The translations under genes and the position numbers were made by a program. Below are positions 1 to 8,190 of a stretch of DNA of 30,650 bases, piece after piece. The first letter of the stretch is position 1; each line of letters opens with the position of its first letter. The notes beneath the pieces were generated by a model. That model ran no database searches and was not told the origin of the DNA. It worked only from the letters and a program-made list of their open reading frames with translations. The stretch covers positions 1 through 30,650 of the IMG/VR virus record IMGVR_UViG_3300027805_000057, one strand, 5' to 3'. This DNA is from a virus.

Positions 1-2
1 TA

Positions 3-773
3 GGATCTTTAGCATTTAAAACCGCACTACAAATATCTATGGCAAAAGCTTTATCTACTAACCCAAAAGGGGGTGATAGATTAGTTAGGTTTGCTAATTC
101 TCAATGGATAAATAATTTTTTATCTGAAGAAATTATAGAAAAAATAAATAATCCTTTTAGTTTTAAATTATCAACAGGAAAAACTAAAAATGGTTATGAC
201 GCAACATTACTTATAGATATTTGTAGTGCGGTTTTAAATGCTAAAGATACTATTAAATTAACTAGTGAACAATTAGTTATAGCTAAACAATGTGATAGTA
301 TAATAAGAAGTGTTGCTAAAGTAGGTATTGTAGCGTTAATTGATGAAGCTACTGGTTATCAGGAAGAAAGAGAAAAAGATGAGTTATCTATACTTCTAAG
401 AAACTATCTGGCAAAAGAATTGCAAAGCTGGATTCATACATTTCCTTTAGATTATTACAAACAATTATATAGATTAAGAAACCTTGAATATGGAAAGCAA
501 AAAATACCATCATATTTTGGTCATCTAACTAACAATATTATTTACAAAAGATTAGCTCCAGAAATATTAGGTAGATTAAAAGCGTTAACTCCAAAATCAA
601 AAAATGGTAATAATACAGCTAGATATTTTCAAAGTTTAACTAGAGATATTGGTTATCACAAATTAAAAGAGTTACTAGGTTCTGTTGTAACACTAATGAA
701 ATTATCTGATACGTACGATGATTTTGAGAGTAAGTTAAATATGATTCATCCTTTGTTTATAAAAGATGAATAA
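3..773 (+). CDS. P63C-domain protein, 5' end cut off by the window edge
   Basis: The frame is open from base 3, ahead of the first ATG in the window (39), and the upstream residues read as normal protein, so the true start probably lies outside the window. Residues after the ATG match the P63C domain of phage and plasmid proteins: GYDATLLIDICSAVL, then VGIVALIDEATGYQ, then KELQSWIHTFPLDYYKQLYRLR, then a Y.RLAPEILGRLK block and a C-terminal GYHKLKELLG. From family knowledge, P63C is found in regulators of DNA viruses and in phage- or plasmid-borne proteins; its biochemical activity is not established. It is the only plus-strand gene here and converges on the lysis operon, ending just before a palindromic terminator. 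It probably belongs to an early or regulatory module. Domain call firm, function open. Confidence 0.85.
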   Translation, partial: GSLAFKTALQISMAKALSTNPKGGDRLVRFANSQWINNFLSEEIIEKINNPFSFKLSTGKTKNGYDATLLIDICSAVLNAKDTIKLTSEQLVIAKQCDSIIRSVAKVGIVALIDEATGYQEEREKDELSILLRNYLAKELQSWIHTFPLDYYKQLYRLRNLEYGKQKIPSYFGHLTNNIIYKRLAPEILGRLKALTPKSKNGNNTARYFQSLTRDIGYHKLKELLGSVVTLMKLSDTYDDFESKLNMIHPLFIKDE

Positions 774-778
774 ATAAT

Positions 779-808
779 AAAAAACCCTAATTAGGGTTTT
801 AGGGTTTT
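779..808. terminator. Palindromic bidirectional terminator between convergent genes
   Basis: A perfect 20-bp palindrome (AAAACCCTAATTAGGGTTTT, 781-800) starts 7 bases after the P63C stop codon. As RNA it folds with a GGGTTT/AAACCC stem. On the minus strand it is followed by a T-rich run, and on the plus strand by a further AGGGTTTT repeat unit. The position between convergent genes fits termination in both directions. Confidence 0.7.
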
Positions 809-824
809 AGGTTTTACCAGCAAT

Positions 825-850
825 AAAAAAAAGAGGTTGTATGATAACCT
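825..850 (-). terminator. Rho-independent terminator of the minus-strand late operon
   Basis: Read on the minus strand, AGGTT (850-846) pairs with AACCT (838-834) across a 7-base loop, and an eight-base T tract follows (832-825). It lies about 28 bases past the o-spanin stop codon, the last gene of the operon. The stem is short but the T tract is good. Confidence 0.65.
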
Positions 851-877
851 TTTATGTGCAAATTCAATATATCACGT

Positions 878-1144
878 TTATTTGGATAATTCAAGTCGAT
901 AGATATCATATTTTAGCTTAAATAAATATAATTCATTTAACCAGTTATTTAAACTATCACATTTATTATAAGGAATACAAAGTTTTTTAAATTCATTATT
1001 AGCAGAGTCAGACATTAACGGCAGAGGTGGAAGATTAAGTGTAGGTATACTACTTCTTGTTTGTGCCTGACAACCTATCAATAGAATCGCCAATATCACT
1101 ATGAGTAACACTTGTTGTAGCTTCCATAACTTTATTTTGGACAT
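878..1144 (-). CDS. o-spanin (Rz1-like outer-membrane lipoprotein)
   Basis: This 88-aa protein has a basic N-terminus, a hydrophobic segment (residues 12-23) and a lipobox LLIGC with the acylated Cys at position 25, so it should be a lipoprotein. A proline-containing stretch (PTLNLPPLPL) follows, as in Rz1 proteins. The start lies inside the upstream gene in another frame (95-bp overlap) and the gene runs on beyond it, the classic Rz/Rz1 overlapping arrangement. Its role would be to pair across the periplasm with the i-spanin and disrupt the outer membrane at the last step of lysis. It is the last gene of the operon. Family call rests on lipobox, size and overlap rather than sequence identity. 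Confidence 0.8.
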   Translation of the reverse strand: MSKIKLWKLQQVLLIVILAILLIGCQAQTRSSIPTLNLPPLPLMSDSANNEFKKLCIPYNKCDSLNNWLNELYLFKLKYDIYRLELSK

Positions 1145-1286
1145 CTATTATCTTATCTTTAGTTGTTATATTCTGTTCTAATACTTCTTTCTCTGCCTTT
1201 AGGGTTTTATTACGATTAAAAAGGTAAAGTGCAAAGAATCCTACAATACCAAGTAATATTTCTTTCAAGTAAGCAAATATAAGCAT
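1050..1286 (-). CDS. i-spanin (Rz-like inner-membrane protein)
   Basis: This 78-aa protein has one N-terminal transmembrane segment (about residues 5-24) followed by a charged, heptad-like helical region (LKAEKEVLEQNITTKDKIID). That is the usual layout of an i-spanin: cytoplasmic N-terminus, membrane anchor and periplasmic coiled coil. The last third overlaps the o-spanin gene in a different frame. It starts one base after the end of the frameshifted small gene upstream. It is shorter than lambda Rz (about 150 aa), but short i-spanins are common. Confidence 0.75.
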   Translation of the reverse strand: MLIFAYLKEILLGIVGFFALYLFNRNKTLKAEKEVLEQNITTKDKIIDVQNKVMEATTSVTHSDIGDSIDRLSGTNKK

Positions 1287-1287
1287 A

Positions 1288-1483
1288 TTAAAATTGTTGT
1301 TGGTTAATTAGAATTTTTTTACTTTCATCTTTCTTCTGTTCTTGGTTTTGATCTATAGTAGTTGGATTTTCAAATTTATTAAATATCTCAATAGTAGGTG
1401 AGAAAAAAATCATCACAAGACATTGTTAAGTAACCTGTTAGAAGTAATAATAAAGCTCCTATAAGTTTTTTTAAGCTAACCAT
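1288..1483 (-). pseudogene. Small exported protein in the lysis cassette, frameshifted at a T7 tract
   Basis: From the ATG at 1483 the frame reads MVSLKKLIGALLLLLTGYLT then MSCDDFF, a signal-peptide-like start with a possible weak lipobox (TMSC), and then stops at 1390-1388 after 31 codons. Skipping one base of the seven-T run (A7 on the plus strand, 1403-1409) opens a frame that continues SPTIEIFNKFENP to ILINQQQF and stops at 1290-1288. That is one base before the i-spanin start, giving a 64-aa protein that fills the gap exactly. The ATG overlaps the lysozyme stop codon by 13 bases. It may be a real loss of function, a sequencing indel, or a gene rescued by transcriptional slippage. Function unknown; position suggests a lysis accessory role. 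Confidence 0.6.
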
Positions 1484-1902
1484 AGTTTTATCTCTTCTTC
1501 ACGTCTAGCAAGCAACCCTTTTGATACTACTTTATTAATATATTTCCAACGTCTGAACTGATCAGGTATTTTATCAAATAATTTATCATTAATAAACTTA
1601 AGTAGTGTTGATTGTTTAAAGTTTTCAACACCTATATTGTATATAAGGCTTATTAGAGCGTCAAATTGATTTTGATTGATCTTTACTTTAAGAAATTTAT
1701 TTAATGCTGATTCTCGGGGTTTTAAATCCTTTATAAGTAGTAATTCACCCTCTAATCTTGTCATTAGTTGTGGAAAATCTTCATTAGGTAATATTACATG
1801 GCCATAGCCGATAGTAAATTTACCAGCTGGACAAATATATTCCCTCTCAGTAAATCCTTCAAATTTCTTAATTAAATCCAATCCTTTTTGGGAAGTTTTC
1901 AT
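1471..1902 (-). CDS. Endolysin, GH24 T4-type lysozyme (muramidase)
   Basis: This 143-aa protein cleaves the beta-1,4 bond between N-acetylmuramic acid and N-acetylglucosamine in peptidoglycan. The GH24 catalytic arrangement E-x8-(D/C)-x5-T is present as E15, C24 and T30 in FEGFTEREYICPAGKFTIGYGH, with Cys at the middle position. The usual downstream blocks follow: QFDALISLIYNIG and a C-terminal RREEEIKLW. There is no signal peptide or signal-anchor segment, so the enzyme should stay cytoplasmic until a holin opens the membrane. The ATG overlaps the stop of the preceding small membrane protein as ATGA, which indicates coupled translation. Confidence 0.95.
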   Translation of the reverse strand: MKTSQKGLDLIKKFEGFTEREYICPAGKFTIGYGHVILPNEDFPQLMTRLEGELLLIKDLKPRESALNKFLKVKINQNQFDALISLIYNIGVENFKQSTLLKFINDKLFDKIPDQFRRWKYINKVVSKGLLARREEEIKLWLA

Positions 1903-2084
1903 GATTGTGGCGAGAAATCTAGTTTTAGACCGGTTAGTATTTGAGTGACAAGTTCACCTAATTGTTCTAAAGCATTATCATTACCGAATATGTAATGCGA
2001 AAATAATATAAAACAAGTAATAAATCCTATCCAAAAATTTATGTTTGTAAGAGTTGTTTTTACAAACTCAAACATCAATATCAC
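1899..2084 (-). CDS. Small membrane protein, candidate holin
   Basis: This 61-aa ORF begins at GTG 2084; an alternative ATG at 2075 gives 58 aa. I kept the GTG because a GGAA sequence lies at a sensible distance before it and is too far from the ATG. One clear hydrophobic helix (INFWIGFITCFILFSHYIFG) is followed by an amphipathic C-terminus ending in LKLDFSPQS. It sits directly before the lysozyme with an ATGA overlap, the usual place for a holin or antiholin. No family recognised; call by size, topology and position. Confidence 0.6.
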   Translation of the reverse strand: MILMFEFVKTTLTNINFWIGFITCFILFSHYIFGNDNALEQLGELVTQILTGLKLDFSPQS

Positions 2085-2298
2085 TTAATTCAGTTCCATT
2101 AGATGATCCACCTATACCATGGACAACTTGTAATAAAGTTACAAGTGATAATGATAACTGTCCAAATACCTTTACAAAATGATCAAGGTCTTTTGCTGTT
2201 GCTAGCATCATTAGGAGTAGAATATTTACAAGTACAAGATTCACTTGGATTAGATTCCAAGATTTTATATGCTTTATTATCTTGTAAAAGATGTTCAT
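2068..2298 (-). CDS. Small membrane protein, candidate holin or antiholin
   Basis: This 76-aa ORF opens the lysis cassette. A basic N-terminus (KIIKHIK) is followed by a hydrophobic stretch (LVLVNILLLMMLATA), and a second moderately hydrophobic segment (LSLSLVTLLQVVHGIGG) could be another helix. Its stop codon overlaps the next gene. Two small membrane proteins in tandem before a lysozyme suggest a holin/antiholin pair, but sequence alone does not show which is which. The upstream 188-bp gap shows no convincing promoter. Confidence 0.55.
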   Translation of the reverse strand: MNIFYKIIKHIKSWNLIQVNLVLVNILLLMMLATAKDLDHFVKVFGQLSLSLVTLLQVVHGIGGSSNGTELSDIDV

Positions 2299-2486
2299 TT
2301 TTTAATTTATAATAATAGTATTTATAACTTATATATTTGAATTTTTTATAGTCTTCACTACCTATAGTAAAAATCAAATTTATAAAAAAATTCTGTATAT
2401 TGATTTTACATCAATTTTTTTTGTAAATATGAAACTTATAGTAACACAATACAATAATAAAAAAGTAAAAAATAATAATAAATTAA

Positions 2487-5400
2487 TCATCTTGCATACC
2501 AAGGAACGTCTTGTGGTTCAAGTAACCAGTCTTTACTATTTATTGCTTTTTCTTTTAAGATGGTTTTACTACCACCAACGTCTTTTTTGATGGCATCATA
2601 AGAATAAACATTACCTTGTTTTAATAAAAACTTCAAGATATTTGTTTCACTTCCTTTCTCAATTAGTCCAATTAATTTAGCTGTTGTTTCTGGTCTATCA
2701 AAACTGTTAGCAACACCCCTCATAATTGTGTTAGAAATATAGTTTACAGTGCCAGCTCCAATGATTGTTCCTATTGGTCCAAGACCTACTGCACTACCAA
2801 TTGCTCCAGCTACAGCAGCTTTAGTTGTAAACCTGCTTAACACACCTTTGATATTTTTATCACTATTAATATTTATTTTTATTTTGTCAGTTATTTCACC
2901 AACTTTTTGTAAGACAACAGGTAGTCTTTTTATAATAAATTCAGCTTGTTTTTCATCTCTAACTAAACTTCTAATTAGATTTTCATTGTTTAAAATATTG
3001 CTTTGTGTTTTAAATGTATTGAAATCAAATTTACTATTGGTTTTTTCATAATTTATAAAATCATCTAATATAAGTTTTTTAAGTTTTATTTGTCTTAGAG
3101 CATCAAAAAGTTCTTTAGCTTTACCATCTATTTTTGATATTATTTCCCTATTTTCACCAATATCCAAGTTATATTTATGAGCTATATTAGATAAACCTCG
3201 ATCATTACCTGCATTTTTAAATTCACGTGCTTTTTCCACATCTTTTTTACTAAGAAATTTAATAACATTACTTGTACTTGTATTTGTATTTGTATTTGTA
3301 TTTGTATTTGTATTTGTATTTGTATTTGTATTTGTATATATTTTTCCTATTTCATAACCATCTTTGTCAATAAAACCGTGTTCACTAGGTAAAGGTTTTT
3401 TATTAAGACCTCTTCTGTAAGCAAATAATATCTTTCTATAATAGTTATCTGCTAATTGTTTATTTTGTTTTAAAATATCTTCTTTAGTATGAAAATTTTT
3501 ATATTGTTCAGTAGTATTACTTAAAGCTTTTCTTACTTGCTCAACACCTTTACTGGTGTTCATTATGTTAGATATATAGCCAGTAGGTTCACCTTGTAGT
3601 ATTGTTTTAATAATTTCATCTTGGGTAAAAGAGAAATAAACTTTAGAATCAAAATCTAAAGCTTTTCTATATGATGTTATAAATTCCTCTGGTAAATTAC
3701 CCAAATTCGTGTTTTTCTCAATTATTTTATCAATTAATGATACAGCTTTTCTTTGTAACTCTTCGACATTGCTATTTCCTCTATATGAAATATCATTTAA
3801 ACTTTGTCTTTTATTTACAAGCTCTATTGGACTTATAGCATTTTTTACTATTCTTCCATTTACATTTCTACTTTCAGCAGCAGAAGAAGATTGAAATAAC
3901 CTATTAAAAGTGTCTGATACTTGTTCTATTGCTGAAATTTCAGCAGCATCATTTCTACTGGTAGGGGAGAATATTTTAAAATCGTCTGATAGTTGTTTTA
4001 ATTCAGGTAAAAATTCTTCTAAACTAATAATACTATTCTCATTACTATTTAAAATTTGTCTATATTGATCGTGATTTAAATTTCTTTCTTTTGTTAAAAC
4101 ACTATTAAATTGAGGTAAAAGTGTTTTAAAATCCTCAATCTTATTTGTATAAGTAAGTTCGCTAGCATTTTTAGTAAAATCACCTAAATTTCTCTTTACT
4201 AAATCAATTGTACTTTGTTCTGTATTTTTTAATATCTTTTCTTTTAATGTATAATCTGGTAAATACAAACCTAGTTCTATTGCTTTATTGTTATTTTTTT
4301 GCAATGTATAAGCATTTACTAAATCTTTATTTTTAGATAACTCCTGTATAATAGTTTTTTTATCCGCACCATTATTGATCATATTAGCGAGTTCTGGACT
4401 TACTGCTTCAAGAAATTCCATATCAACAGGATTTCCTTTTTTATTTAATAACCAAGCAGCAAAACTTGTGTTAGTTTTATTCATTATTCCTGTGTCAGTT
4501 GAAGCATATTCAATAGCTTCTTTAGATGCTTGTTCAATTTCTCTTAATCTTTTCATGGTTAATTTACCGGTTTCAGTATTTGATTTGAATACTAAACCAT
4601 TTATCCAGTTACCGGCAGTTTCTTGAACAGTATCTAATGATTTGTATAACCCCTCTACAAAAGGTTCTTTAAGTTCAGCTACATTTTCCATTACTTTATT
4701 ATACATGGTTTTTGGCAGAGCTGTTTTTAATATATATTTAGCCCCACCAGTAACAACTCCATAACCACCTCTTACTGATACATCACCAGCAATATAACCA
4801 CCAAGAGTTCTTGCAGTGTCTTCTATTGGTGCTTGCTCCCTTGCTATTTCATCTTCTTCTCTAAAGTTATTAGCCCAATATCCTCCAACAGCTGCTGCGG
4901 TAGTATTAACTGGATTAACCTCAACACTTACTAGAGTATTTAGAAAGTTTGTAACTTTATTATTTACCAAGAAATTTTTAGCACTAGGGTTGCTAACAAG
5001 TGCTGCAACACCTTTACCAGCTAATTTTAAAACACCTCCCCCAGCAGACATTTCAACTAAAGATTCTACTGTATGACCGGCAGATACATAGTTGTCTATT
5101 ACATATTGTTGATCAGTACCTTTATATTTTTCTATAGCATCAGGTTTTAAATTATCTTCAACGTATTGTTCTGCTACTTTACCATTCCATAATTCATTAG
5201 CATCATTATAGGCTTGATCTGCTTGTTCTCTGTAATTTTTAGATATGTTATCCATACCTAACGCTCCCGTTACATTAGCAGTTGCACCTTGAACTCCACC
5301 TAATAAAGCATTACCAGCGGCGGCAACACTGTCAACAGTTTTACCTAATCCTTTATTAAAACCATATCCAAAACTGGTTGTTTTTTCTTTAAAAGAAGGT

Positions 5401-5501
5401 TCTTCAGGTGAAATACCAGACTCTTCTGGACTTACAATTCTCCACTCTCCACTTTGTATTTTTCTTTGTTTAAGAGTTTCAAAATCTTCTTTGTCTTCCA
5501 T
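2487..5501 (-). CDS. Large internal virion (DNA ejection) protein, 1004 aa
   Basis: This is the largest of three consecutive genes placed where short-tailed phages encode ejection proteins (compare P22 gp7, gp20, gp16, or T7 gp14-gp16). The N-terminus has a glycine/alanine-rich stretch (about residues 45-85). A second small-residue-rich hydrophobic segment lies near 885-920 (AAVAGAIGSAVGLGPIGTII), a plausible membrane-inserting region. Between them it is largely helical and charged. Residues about 723-744 are (TN)9(TS)2, encoded by a hexanucleotide microsatellite. No lytic transglycosylase motif was found. The start codon overlaps the preceding stop as TAATG. Family call by position, size and composition. 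Confidence 0.6.
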   Translation of the reverse strand: MEDKEDFETLKQRKIQSGEWRIVSPEESGISPEEPSFKEKTTSFGYGFNKGLGKTVDSVAAAGNALLGGVQGATANVTGALGMDNISKNYREQADQAYNDANELWNGKVAEQYVEDNLKPDAIEKYKGTDQQYVIDNYVSAGHTVESLVEMSAGGGVLKLAGKGVAALVSNPSAKNFLVNNKVTNFLNTLVSVEVNPVNTTAAAVGGYWANNFREEDEIAREQAPIEDTARTLGGYIAGDVSVRGGYGVVTGGAKYILKTALPKTMYNKVMENVAELKEPFVEGLYKSLDTVQETAGNWINGLVFKSNTETGKLTMKRLREIEQASKEAIEYASTDTGIMNKTNTSFAAWLLNKKGNPVDMEFLEAVSPELANMINNGADKKTIIQELSKNKDLVNAYTLQKNNNKAIELGLYLPDYTLKEKILKNTEQSTIDLVKRNLGDFTKNASELTYTNKIEDFKTLLPQFNSVLTKERNLNHDQYRQILNSNENSIISLEEFLPELKQLSDDFKIFSPTSRNDAAEISAIEQVSDTFNRLFQSSSAAESRNVNGRIVKNAISPIELVNKRQSLNDISYRGNSNVEELQRKAVSLIDKIIEKNTNLGNLPEEFITSYRKALDFDSKVYFSFTQDEIIKTILQGEPTGYISNIMNTSKGVEQVRKALSNTTEQYKNFHTKEDILKQNKQLADNYYRKILFAYRRGLNKKPLPSEHGFIDKDGYEIGKIYTNTNTNTNTNTNTNTNTNTSTSNVIKFLSKKDVEKAREFKNAGNDRGLSNIAHKYNLDIGENREIISKIDGKAKELFDALRQIKLKKLILDDFINYEKTNSKFDFNTFKTQSNILNNENLIRSLVRDEKQAEFIIKRLPVVLQKVGEITDKIKININSDKNIKGVLSRFTTKAAVAGAIGSAVGLGPIGTIIGAGTVNYISNTIMRGVANSFDRPETTAKLIGLIEKGSETNILKFLLKQGNVYSYDAIKKDVGGSKTILKEKAINSKDWLLEPQDVPWYAR
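3270..3335 (-). repeat. Hexanucleotide microsatellite inside the 1004-aa gene
   Basis: Eleven head-to-tail six-base units on the plus strand: two ACTTGT (3270-3281) and nine ATTTGT (3282-3335). On the coding strand these are ACAAGT and ACAAAT, giving Thr-Ser and Thr-Asn dipeptides. Because the unit is six bases, gain or loss of copies changes protein length without shifting the frame. Confidence 0.97.
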
Positions 5502-6850
5502 TATTTACCTACAAAACTGTATCCATCATTATAAACTTCTTCATAATCTTCTAAAGGTATTTCAATAATTTCCTTTTTTCCTGTGTTTTTATTAACTTTT
5601 GATACTTTAATTATTTTTTTAGATGAGTTTTCTTTAACATAGTTATTAAATTCATCTTCATTAAAATTTACAACATTTTTATCATAAGGGCTTCCTTGAT
5701 AATTATTAGTTCTTAGATTTTTTTCAATATTATTAAATCTGTATATATTATTAAGAGCGTTGTTTTTATCTTTTCTTAATATATTTAATGAAGCTAATAA
5801 ATTCTTGTCAGTATTAGGTATTGTTTCTAAAGCTGTTAAAAATTCAGTAGTAGATGGGTTACTACCACCAGCTTCCTTAACTCTTGCAAAATATGCTGCT
5901 TTAGCCATATCTACAATAGTCATTTCTTTGTTGTTACCGCTAATATATTTACCCCATTTTCTTCTTGCTTGTGCTAATAAATCACTTCCTACCTGTCCTT
6001 TTTTAGCAGCTTCTATTAACATTTCTTCTGTTTCATTTAAAGTTTTCACAAGAACTTTATCTGATATTATTTTTTTACCAACATCTTTTATGTATTCTTT
6101 ATTACTGTCAACATCAGCTTTGAATAATATTTTTTGTTGATCATTCATAGGTGGGTTTTTTACATCATTACGAGCTTTTTCCGCTTGCGACTTATACAAT
6201 TCACTATGAGCTCTACTTGCCTCAATATCTGCTTGATATTTTTCCATTTGTAATTCTTGTGCTTTGACCATCCTATCAATATCTGCATTCTGCAATGGGC
6301 TAAGGAATCCTCTATATTCTTTTTTCTGATCAGGCGGTAGCAAATCCATTACTGGTTGTATTAAATTCTTAATGTTAATAGTTTTAGGATCACCGCTTTC
6401 ATCTATAAATGTTGCATAACCATTCTTGTAATGATTGAATTTACCTATTTTATTTCCTGTTATATCGCTATAACTTTTTAATATTTCAGGAGCTAACATA
6501 TCAACCTCACTATGTTTCCCCGCATAAATATATTCACTTAATTGGGATAACGCAGCTTGGTTTTCATTAAAAAAAGCTAAGTTTTTTTGTTTTGTAAGCT
6601 CATTCTTACCGCTTTCCATTTCAAGAGCATACTTATTCATTGAGAGTTCTTTTGACATATTCTCAAGTTCTGCAAGTTTAGCTTCTCTCTCATCATCGCT
6701 ATTTAATCCAACACCAAGTCCTCTAAGTAATGCCTGTTCACGTCTTTGACCGACATTCATAGGTCTCATGGAATTAGCTTGATCGGTAAAAGCATCACCT
6801 AATCTGTCAGATGTTTTTTTCCTGTTTAAAATATCAGAGTAATCTTTCAT
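5501..6850 (-). CDS. Probable internal virion (DNA ejection) protein, 449 aa
   Basis: Middle gene of the three-gene ejection block. The N-terminus contains ANSMRPMNVGQRREQALLRG. The protein is rich in Q, K, N and E with long helical stretches (for example MVKAQELQMEKYQADIEASR) and has no signal peptide or membrane segment. Length is close to P22 gp20 (471 aa), the middle ejection protein in that phage. Both junctions are TAATG stop-start overlaps, so it should be made in step with its neighbours. I recognise no catalytic motif. Assignment is mainly from gene order. Confidence 0.55.
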   Translation of the reverse strand: MKDYSDILNRKKTSDRLGDAFTDQANSMRPMNVGQRREQALLRGLGVGLNSDDEREAKLAELENMSKELSMNKYALEMESGKNELTKQKNLAFFNENQAALSQLSEYIYAGKHSEVDMLAPEILKSYSDITGNKIGKFNHYKNGYATFIDESGDPKTINIKNLIQPVMDLLPPDQKKEYRGFLSPLQNADIDRMVKAQELQMEKYQADIEASRAHSELYKSQAEKARNDVKNPPMNDQQKILFKADVDSNKEYIKDVGKKIISDKVLVKTLNETEEMLIEAAKKGQVGSDLLAQARRKWGKYISGNNKEMTIVDMAKAAYFARVKEAGGSNPSTTEFLTALETIPNTDKNLLASLNILRKDKNNALNNIYRFNNIEKNLRTNNYQGSPYDKNVVNFNEDEFNNYVKENSSKKIIKVSKVNKNTGKKEIIEIPLEDYEEVYNDGYSFVGK

Positions 6851-8190
6851 TATTTTTTATCAAATATACTTTTACCTAAAGACTTACCAAAACTACCTGT
6901 AAATGCTCCAACACCAGTATTGATTATAGTGCCAAATGGATCGCTTTGTGCTGCCTGCTCATTCTTAAACCTTTCCTGTTCTAATCCGGATGCTTGCAGT
7001 TCATTAGCTTGTTTCTTATACATAGCATCATTAGTAACTCCTATCGCATTAACAGCGTTGGTATTGTTATTAGAAATAAAGTTAAGCCCCATCTTACTAG
7101 GGTCTCTATTTACAAGCATATTTAAAGTTAGTTCACGTCTTGCTAGCTCTGATTGCCTTTCTGCTTTACCTCTATCAAGTTTTAATCCCTCTGTTGCTAA
7201 ATCCTGCTGTCTTTCCTGTATTTGAGCACTTAATATAGCGTTAGCTCTTTGTTGCTCTAATTCCTCAACACCTAAATCCTGTTGTCTAATTTTAAGCTGG
7301 TTATCACTATCCTGAGCAAACTGCTTGTACCTTAAATCACCCTCTTGTGCTATAGTATTTCCAGACTTAATTAAATTGTCTATTGATTGCTGTTTCAGAT
7401 TATTTGCAAAAGCGTATTCTTTAAAGTTATTTTCTATTTCTGTGTCTACTTTCTGCTTTTGCAAGCTAATCATAGTCCCAAGAGCAGTAGTTGAGTTGTT
7501 TAATCCCATTTCTCGAAGTTTTGCATCAAGTCCGTTGTATCTGATATCAAAACCCCTATCCATAGCAAGCTTATTTGCATCCTTGAATGCTCTTATCATT
7601 GGACCATAACGCTCAATTGTCATAGGGTCAGATACTTCAAGACCTGTTATTGTATCCTGCAAATCCCTAAGCCTATTACTTACATCACTAACAGCAGCCG
7701 CATAACGCATTTCAAAAGGTAATAATTCTCTAATTTGCGGTAAATTCAAATTAACATTAGGTAAATTAGCTATTTCTGGCAACAATGTTTCAAAAGGAGC
7801 ATCTAAAGGTACTCTACCAGATAAATCGTTAATTTGAATTTCTGTATCACCGGCAGAATTTTCAAGCGAAGATGCTTCATTTTCCAAATTAGATATTTCG
7901 GATTGCAATCTTCCCATAATATCTATATTTGATCCCAAATTGCCAAAATTAGTATTAGAACTAGTTCTGTTATACTCATCCTTTTTTTGTTGTATGAGAT
8001 TTTTAAGTTGTAGATAACGCTCTCCTTTAGGCGATTTTTTAAATACAAACTCCTGCCCGCTTACTGCATCAAACATCCTCATATAGTTAATAGAGGGGTT
8101 ATTTTTAGTAGCATCAATAGGTGTATAAGGTGTAAAATTTATCGGTGGAGCTTCATCGTCATCACCGCCAAAGAACCCACCCATCAGCAA
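6850..8190 (-). CDS. Probable internal virion (DNA ejection) protein, 446 aa
   Basis: First gene of the ejection block. The N-terminus is MLMGGFFGGDDDEAPPINF; long Gln- and Glu-rich helices follow (LKIRQQDLGVEELEQQRANA and ERQQDLATEGLKLDRGKAER, a near-repeat), and the C-terminus is small-residue-rich (FGTIINTGVGAFTGSFGKSL). A glycine-rich end on a coiled-coil body is common among podovirus internal core proteins. It overlaps the GNAT-like gene upstream by 7 bp and the next gene by 1 bp. Call by position and composition; no family confirmed. Confidence 0.55.
   Translation of the reverse strand: MLMGGFFGGDDDEAPPINFTPYTPIDATKNNPSINYMRMFDAVSGQEFVFKKSPKGERYLQLKNLIQQKKDEYNRTSSNTNFGNLGSNIDIMGRLQSEISNLENEASSLENSAGDTEIQINDLSGRVPLDAPFETLLPEIANLPNVNLNLPQIRELLPFEMRYAAAVSDVSNRLRDLQDTITGLEVSDPMTIERYGPMIRAFKDANKLAMDRGFDIRYNGLDAKLREMGLNNSTTALGTMISLQKQKVDTEIENNFKEYAFANNLKQQSIDNLIKSGNTIAQEGDLRYKQFAQDSDNQLKIRQQDLGVEELEQQRANAILSAQIQERQQDLATEGLKLDRGKAERQSELARRELTLNMLVNRDPSKMGLNFISNNNTNAVNAIGVTNDAMYKKQANELQASGLEQERFKNEQAAQSDPFGTIINTGVGAFTGSFGKSLGKSIFDKK

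Noticed and set aside
793-815. Telomere-like TTAGGGTTTTAGGG repeat
   Set aside because: Only two to three imperfect units, explained as the T-rich edge of the terminator palindrome.
2183-2377. 64-aa minus-strand ORF beginning with TTG, rich in Tyr and Lys
   Set aside because: It overlaps the more plausible 76-aa membrane protein in another frame, uses a weak start with no ribosome site and shows low-complexity composition.
2398-2422. Short hairpin TTGAT/ATCAA followed by T8 on the plus strand as a terminator
   Set aside because: The stem is five to six A/T-rich pairs and no plus-strand transcript is expected there; the match is likely chance in AT-rich DNA.
2749-3051. Plus-strand frame of 100 codons, and similar ones at 4375-4626, 4816-5076, 5760-6140, 6920-7225 and 7325-7609
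   Set aside because: All lie antisense within well-supported minus-strand genes and show the hydrophobic, Ser/Leu-rich composition of antisense shadows.
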